From the NCBI RefSeq assembly GCF_000208925.1, contig NW_001914880.1, positions 84,777-117,433 of the forward strand: a DNA stretch of 32,657 nt, given 5' to 3'. Numbering within the stretch: position 1 is the first letter of the stretch; every line of letters starts with the position of its first letter. Positions 29,319-32,657 of this stretch are shown one piece after another. The stretch is from Entamoeba histolytica HM-1:IMSS. Lineage: Eukaryota > Evosea > Mastigamoebida > Endamoebidae. The notes under the pieces are model-generated. The model was not told where the DNA came from. It worked only from the letters and a program-made list of their open reading frames with translations, and searched no databases. The position numbers were made by a program, and so were the translations under genes.

Positions 29319-31889
29319 CTAGTTTGGATTTTTATAAATACATTTATAACCAATGCAAATACTTACCACCACAACAACAATACCTGTCACAACAATTAAA
29401 GGATTAACAAATGATTTACTATCATTCTGTTTCAAAATGAGTTGAACATCCTCGAGAATTTGTATTTTTTCAGATAACTCAGCAAATAGCTTGTTTATTT
29501 TATCTTCAACACTTCCTTTTCCATTAAGTCTTTCATTTAATGCACGCGTAATAATATCTTTGAATGTGTTTTTGTTTTTCTCAAAAATAACTAATTGATT
29601 AACCCATGTTGATTTTTGTTCTTCATTAATAATTTCAACACTTGTTTCTAATTTCTTGATTAAACCCTTCTTTTTTTTTTCAATTGCCTCTTTCTCTTTC
29701 TCAAGACTATTTTGATTTTGTTTAATTTGACTTTCTTTTTTTTCTAATTCTTCTTTTGTTTGGTTTATTTGTTTCTCTTTGTCATTAACTTGTTTTTCTT
29801 TATCATTAACTTGTACCTCCTTCTCATTAACTTGTTTTTCTTTATCATTGACTTGTACCTCCTTCTCTTTGACTTGTTTTTCTTTATCATTGACTTTTTG
29901 TAATTTAGTTTTATGCGTAGTTTCACGGATACTATCATTTATGATGGAATTATCGATAAGTATTTTTTGAGTTTTTTTGATAGTTTGCATTAACATGTTT
30001 TTGTCTTCAAGATAATGTTTCTTCAGTTCATCAACTTTGTTGCTAAGAGGCACTGTTTTGTCTGGTCTTTCTTTGACTAAATAACAGTCACCGATTTCGT
30101 TATACCCCCAATGTTCCTTTTCCTTTGTTTTTAAAAGATATTTGTCTGTATTAAGCATTTCCATAAGAACAGAAAACTTTCTTCCACTTGGATGAGTGAA
30201 AAATTCACAACCTTTGATGTTGATATATAAGTCATCACCTTCTCTCCAACAGTATTTGTGTGGGAAGATTCGAATAGTAAATGTATAGTCTCCAACCTTC
30301 ACTTGTTCATTGTCTTTGACTCCTGTGTGAATAGGAACATGTAACTCTTCCGTTACCAATCCATGATTTAATTGAATACGTTTTTTCGTACCTAAAAAAC
30401 TTTCTTCTAAAGGAATCCAAATAGTAAATGTGTTTATTTCTTTTTCCATTTCATCAATAATCTTTAAGGCAGTGTTTATTTCATTCTGAAGTGTCTTTGT
30501 GGTAGTTTGTTCTTTAGCAAGTTCAGATGTAATTGTTGTATTGACTGTTTTCATTTGATTTAATTCAGCATTAACATTTTGAATTTCTTTATCTTTTTGA
30601 TTAATAATTTCTTGTTGTGCTTTTTCATTAGTTTTTGACACTTCAATTAATTGTTTATTTTTTTCTTTAATATCTTCATTTTCTTTTTTAAGTTTTTCTC
30701 CTGCTTCTTTCATCACAACAAACTCCTGTTCTTTTTTGGATAAATGTGTTTGAAGAGTTTCGATTTGACTTAATAATTTCTTTTCTTTTGTTTCATTGTT
30801 TGTAATTTTTTGTTTTAATTTATTTATTTCACTTTTCTCATCCTTTAATTCAATACTAAGTTTATAGTCAATATTTTCCTTTTCTTGTTTTAATTGATTA
30901 ATCTTTTGTGTTAATACTTCTTTTACTTCTTTTATTTCTTTTTCTTTTTGTAATTCAATAGCTTTTATTTCTTTTTTATGAACTTCTTCCTCTTCCTTTC
31001 TTTTCAATTCCATTTCTTCAATTTTTCTTTTCAATGGTTGAATCTCATTTCTCATCTCATTTCCTTTTCTCTTTTGTAACTCTTCATTTTCTCTTTTTAG
31101 TTGTTTAATTTCAGTCTGTGAATTTTTTTCTGTTTCTTCTTTAACTGCATTTAGTAATTTTTTAAATGATCGAGTTAATTCTGCTTTTGCCATTTCTTTG
31201 GCATCCTCTTTTTTCTTAATTTCTGCTTCTAACTTCTTACTTATTTCTCTATTTGTCTGTTTTAACTCTTCTATTTCTTTATTGAACTTTTTTTCTGTTT
31301 CTTCTTTAGTCTTTTGAATTTTAACAACTTGACATTTTAACTCATCAACTCCTTCTATTTTCTTTTTCTTTTCAACTTTTAATTGTGCTTCTAATGTTTC
31401 ATTCATGTCTTTCAATTTAAGAAGATTCAACTTTTCATTTTCTAGCTCTTCTTTTAATTTCATCATTTCATCAATTGCTAAATTTCTTTCATCATCAGCT
31501 TGTTGTTTCTCTTCTTTTAGTTTATTCATTTTGTCTTCAAGTGACTTCTTTTCAATTTCAATTTCTTCAACTTGTCTTTTATGGATGTTGGCTTCACTTT
31601 CTTTTTTCAGATATTGTTCTTGATAATACTTCTTCTCCCTATCAACACTTTCTCTCATAACAGAAATTGCACTTTTTAAGTTGTTATTTTCTTTTTTAAT
31701 CTCATCTCTAGTTTGTATTGTTTTGTCAAGTAATCCTCTGCATTGATTTTGAATATCTTGTATTTTTGTGTCATAAAGTTTCATCATCTCAATTTCTAGC
31801 TTTTTAACTTCTTCAATATTACTAATATTTTCATTCAACTCTTTAAATTTAAGTATAAATGGGGAATTTTTATATTCCTTTAAATCCAT
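29319..31889 (-). CDS. Tail-anchored coiled-coil protein with embedded DnaJ-C-like domain
   Basis: Predicted 856 residues; no family I can name for the whole protein. Residues ~15-485 are a Lys/Glu-rich coiled coil. Residues ~488-605 are globular and resemble the Hsp40 C-terminal substrate-binding domain: IPLEESFLGTKKRI, then a short strand, then HVPIHTGVKDNEQVKVGDYTFTIRI, then FPHKYCWREGDDLYINI (compare canonical LEEA--G--K-I, V-IP-GV-DG, PH--F-R-GDDLY). No J domain (HPD) and no zinc-finger CxxCxGxG is present. Next comes a 7-residue repeat array, another coiled coil, and one transmembrane segment near the end (PLIVVTGIVVVVVSICIGY, about 830-848) with a short Lys tail: a C-tail anchor facing the cytosol. 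A tether or scaffold with a client-binding head is one reading (inference). The 841-base core is duplicated at the left window edge. Confidence 0.85.
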   Translation of the reverse strand: MDLKEYKNSPFILKFKELNENISNIEEVKKLEIEMMKLYDTKIQDIQNQCRGLLDKTIQTRDEIKKENNNLKSAISVMRESVDREKKYYQEQYLKKESEANIHKRQVEEIEIEKKSLEDKMNKLKEEKQQADDERNLAIDEMMKLKEELENEKLNLLKLKDMNETLEAQLKVEKKKKIEGVDELKCQVVKIQKTKEETEKKFNKEIEELKQTNREISKKLEAEIKKKEDAKEMAKAELTRSFKKLLNAVKEETEKNSQTEIKQLKRENEELQKRKGNEMRNEIQPLKRKIEEMELKRKEEEEVHKKEIKAIELQKEKEIKEVKEVLTQKINQLKQEKENIDYKLSIELKDEKSEINKLKQKITNNETKEKKLLSQIETLQTHLSKKEQEFVVMKEAGEKLKKENEDIKEKNKQLIEVSKTNEKAQQEIINQKDKEIQNVNAELNQMKTVNTTITSELAKEQTTTKTLQNEINTALKIIDEMEKEINTFTIWIPLEESFLGTKKRIQLNHGLVTEELHVPIHTGVKDNEQVKVGDYTFTIRIFPHKYCWREGDDLYINIKGCEFFTHPSGRKFSVLMEMLNTDKYLLKTKEKEHWGYNEIGDCYLVKERPDKTVPLSNKVDELKKHYLEDKNMLMQTIKKTQKILIDNSIINDSIRETTHKTKLQKVNDKEKQVKEKEVQVNDKEKQVNEKEVQVNDKEKQVNDKEKQINQTKEELEKKESQIKQNQNSLEKEKEAIEKKKKGLIKKLETSVEIINEEQKSTWVNQLVIFEKNKNTFKDIITRALNERLNGKGSVEDKINKLFAELSEKIQILEDVQLILKQNDSKSFVNPLIVVTGIVVVVVSICIGYKCIYKNPN
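29769..29894 (-). repeat. Tandem 21-base (7-residue) repeats, right copy
   Basis: Six in-frame units of VNDKEKQ / V(N/K)EKEVQ type within the coiled-coil gene; the left copy has seven units with a different end. Confidence 0.9.
29782..30622 (-). repeat. Right arm of long inverted repeat
   Basis: Complement of 1-841 with no mismatch seen. It lies wholly inside the full-length coiled-coil gene, whose coding sequence continues on both sides. Confidence 0.95.
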
Positions 31890-32124
31890 GGTATTTCTAT
31901 CAATAAGTCAGTCTTATATTCACATAACAATTAGATTTAATACAAACTCTCCTGACATTGTATTTATGGAATTTATAAGTAAACACCTTTTTACACATCA
32001 TTGCCACTTGTCTTATCATTTTATTAATAACTCTTTTATTATAAAAAGTGATTTAAACATCATTTTTCATCTTCCTTCTTAAATTTTTTGAAATTCCATA
32101 TAACAGAAAAATTTTAATAACATT

Positions 32125-32657
32125 TCAACTAATTTTCCATAGAAATTCTAATTGTTTTAATTGTAAAATTTCAATCACACTTTTCTCTTCAACATATCTT
32201 TCGCTTGTTAATGAATTAAATGAAAATCTTTGACGTTTTCCTTCCCATAATTTAATAAACTTATTTTCTCCAATCTTTTGATTTTCTTTAGTAATCATTC
32301 TCTCAAATTTAATTATTGATTTTTGTGTTCCTTCAACTATAATCAATCCTTTGTAATCAGTGTATAAGATAACTCCTTTCATAAAAAGTTCTTTGCTTTT
32401 GTGACGACATTTGTTAATCATCTTTTCATCAATTGATGTAAATTTAAATCCTACCATAAAAATTCCTTGACTCTCAATGATTTTATCGTTTTTTTCTTTC
32501 TTTATTCTTTTCTTTTCACTTGGTGTTTTCATTCTTTCATGATTTTCTCGTTCATGCTCTTGTCTTCTAAGTTCCATTTCTTTTCTTGCCATTTCTTCTA
32601 CTCCACTTGGATTAGTCACAATTTCTTCTGGATAAAGTTTTGCCCATGTTTGATATT
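32125..32657 (-). CDS. PRP3: Prp3, U4/U6 snRNP splicing factor (C-terminal part)
   Basis: The frame is open to the window edge, so the N-terminal part lies outside; about 177 residues are visible. Prp3 stabilises U4/U6 pairing in the tri-snRNP. Visible: YPEEIVTNPSGVEEMARKEMELRRQ and the basic helix MKTPSEKKRIKKEKN, then the Prp3 C-terminal (ferredoxin-like, DUF1115) domain: KSKELFMKGVILYTDYKGLI, IVEGTQKSIIKFERMI, KLWEGKRQRFSF, ending QLKQLEFLWKIS. These match the L-LTG--V, VVVVEGG-K--KKFKRLM, VWEG---RSF and --HYWDLA landmarks of the family. The GTG at 32617 is internal and not a start. It fits a genome that clearly splices introns. Confidence 0.85.
   Translation of the reverse strand, partial: YQTWAKLYPEEIVTNPSGVEEMARKEMELRRQEHERENHERMKTPSEKKRIKKEKNDKIIESQGIFMVGFKFTSIDEKMINKCRHKSKELFMKGVILYTDYKGLIIVEGTQKSIIKFERMITKENQKIGENKFIKLWEGKRQRFSFNSLTSERYVEEKSVIEILQLKQLEFLWKIS

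Noticed and set aside
1..32657. CRISPR array, bacterial operons, tRNA or rRNA genes
   Set aside because: No direct-repeat/spacer pattern, no ribosome-binding sites or polycistronic spacing, and no tRNA or rRNA fold recognised; the DNA is eukaryotic.

Overview
This AT-rich window with short GTTTGT...AG introns, compact intergenic gaps and GAACT motifs just upstream of start codons looks like nuclear DNA of Entamoeba, most likely the E. histolytica / dispar / nuttalli group. The species cannot be fixed from the sequence alone. Both window edges cut through genes.

Layout. 1-911 is the 3' part of a coiled-coil gene. 912-4080 holds decayed non-LTR retrotransposon (LINE) sequence. 4180-9543 holds three intact + strand genes: an SdsA-type alkylsulfatase, a formate/nitrite-family transporter and a short alpha-actinin. 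A small putative DNA-binding gene (10112) is followed by a 1.8 kb gap. A Trk-type K+ transporter (12454) converges on an FHA/kinase gene of Chk2/Rad53 type. The minus strand then carries an atypical prenylated GTPase, DPH1 and prefoldin subunit 1. The plus strand resumes with a tandem-CH coiled-coil protein, a ComB-like phosphatase, a RhoGAP, a SAC3/GANP (Thp3-like) protein, a GH25 lysozyme and calcineurin A. The right end carries, on the minus strand, the full-length tail-anchored coiled-coil protein and the C-terminal part of splicing factor Prp3.

Five genes (DPH1, CH-CH protein, ComB-like, RhoGAP, calcineurin A) are broken by nine short introns. I rebuilt each from GTTTGT donors and AG acceptors; every model restores one reading frame and joins recognisable family motifs.

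Main points of interest: (1) an 841-base inverted repeat with no mismatch that I could find joins the two window ends; (2) the coiled-coil protein in it carries what looks like a DnaJ/Hsp40 C-terminal substrate-binding domain without a J domain, and the full-length copy has a C-terminal membrane anchor; (3) the Chk2-like kinase starts with a strictly periodic TQxC repeat; (4) the FNT transporter has Asn in place of the central His; (5) an alkylsulfatase and a ComB-like enzyme, both rare in eukaryotes and both linked to organosulfur chemistry, occur in an organism known for making sulfated lipids. These genes do not form one operon-like system; the neighbourhood is mostly ordinary, with the repeat-flanked coiled-coil/Hsp40-like family as the best candidate for something undescribed.
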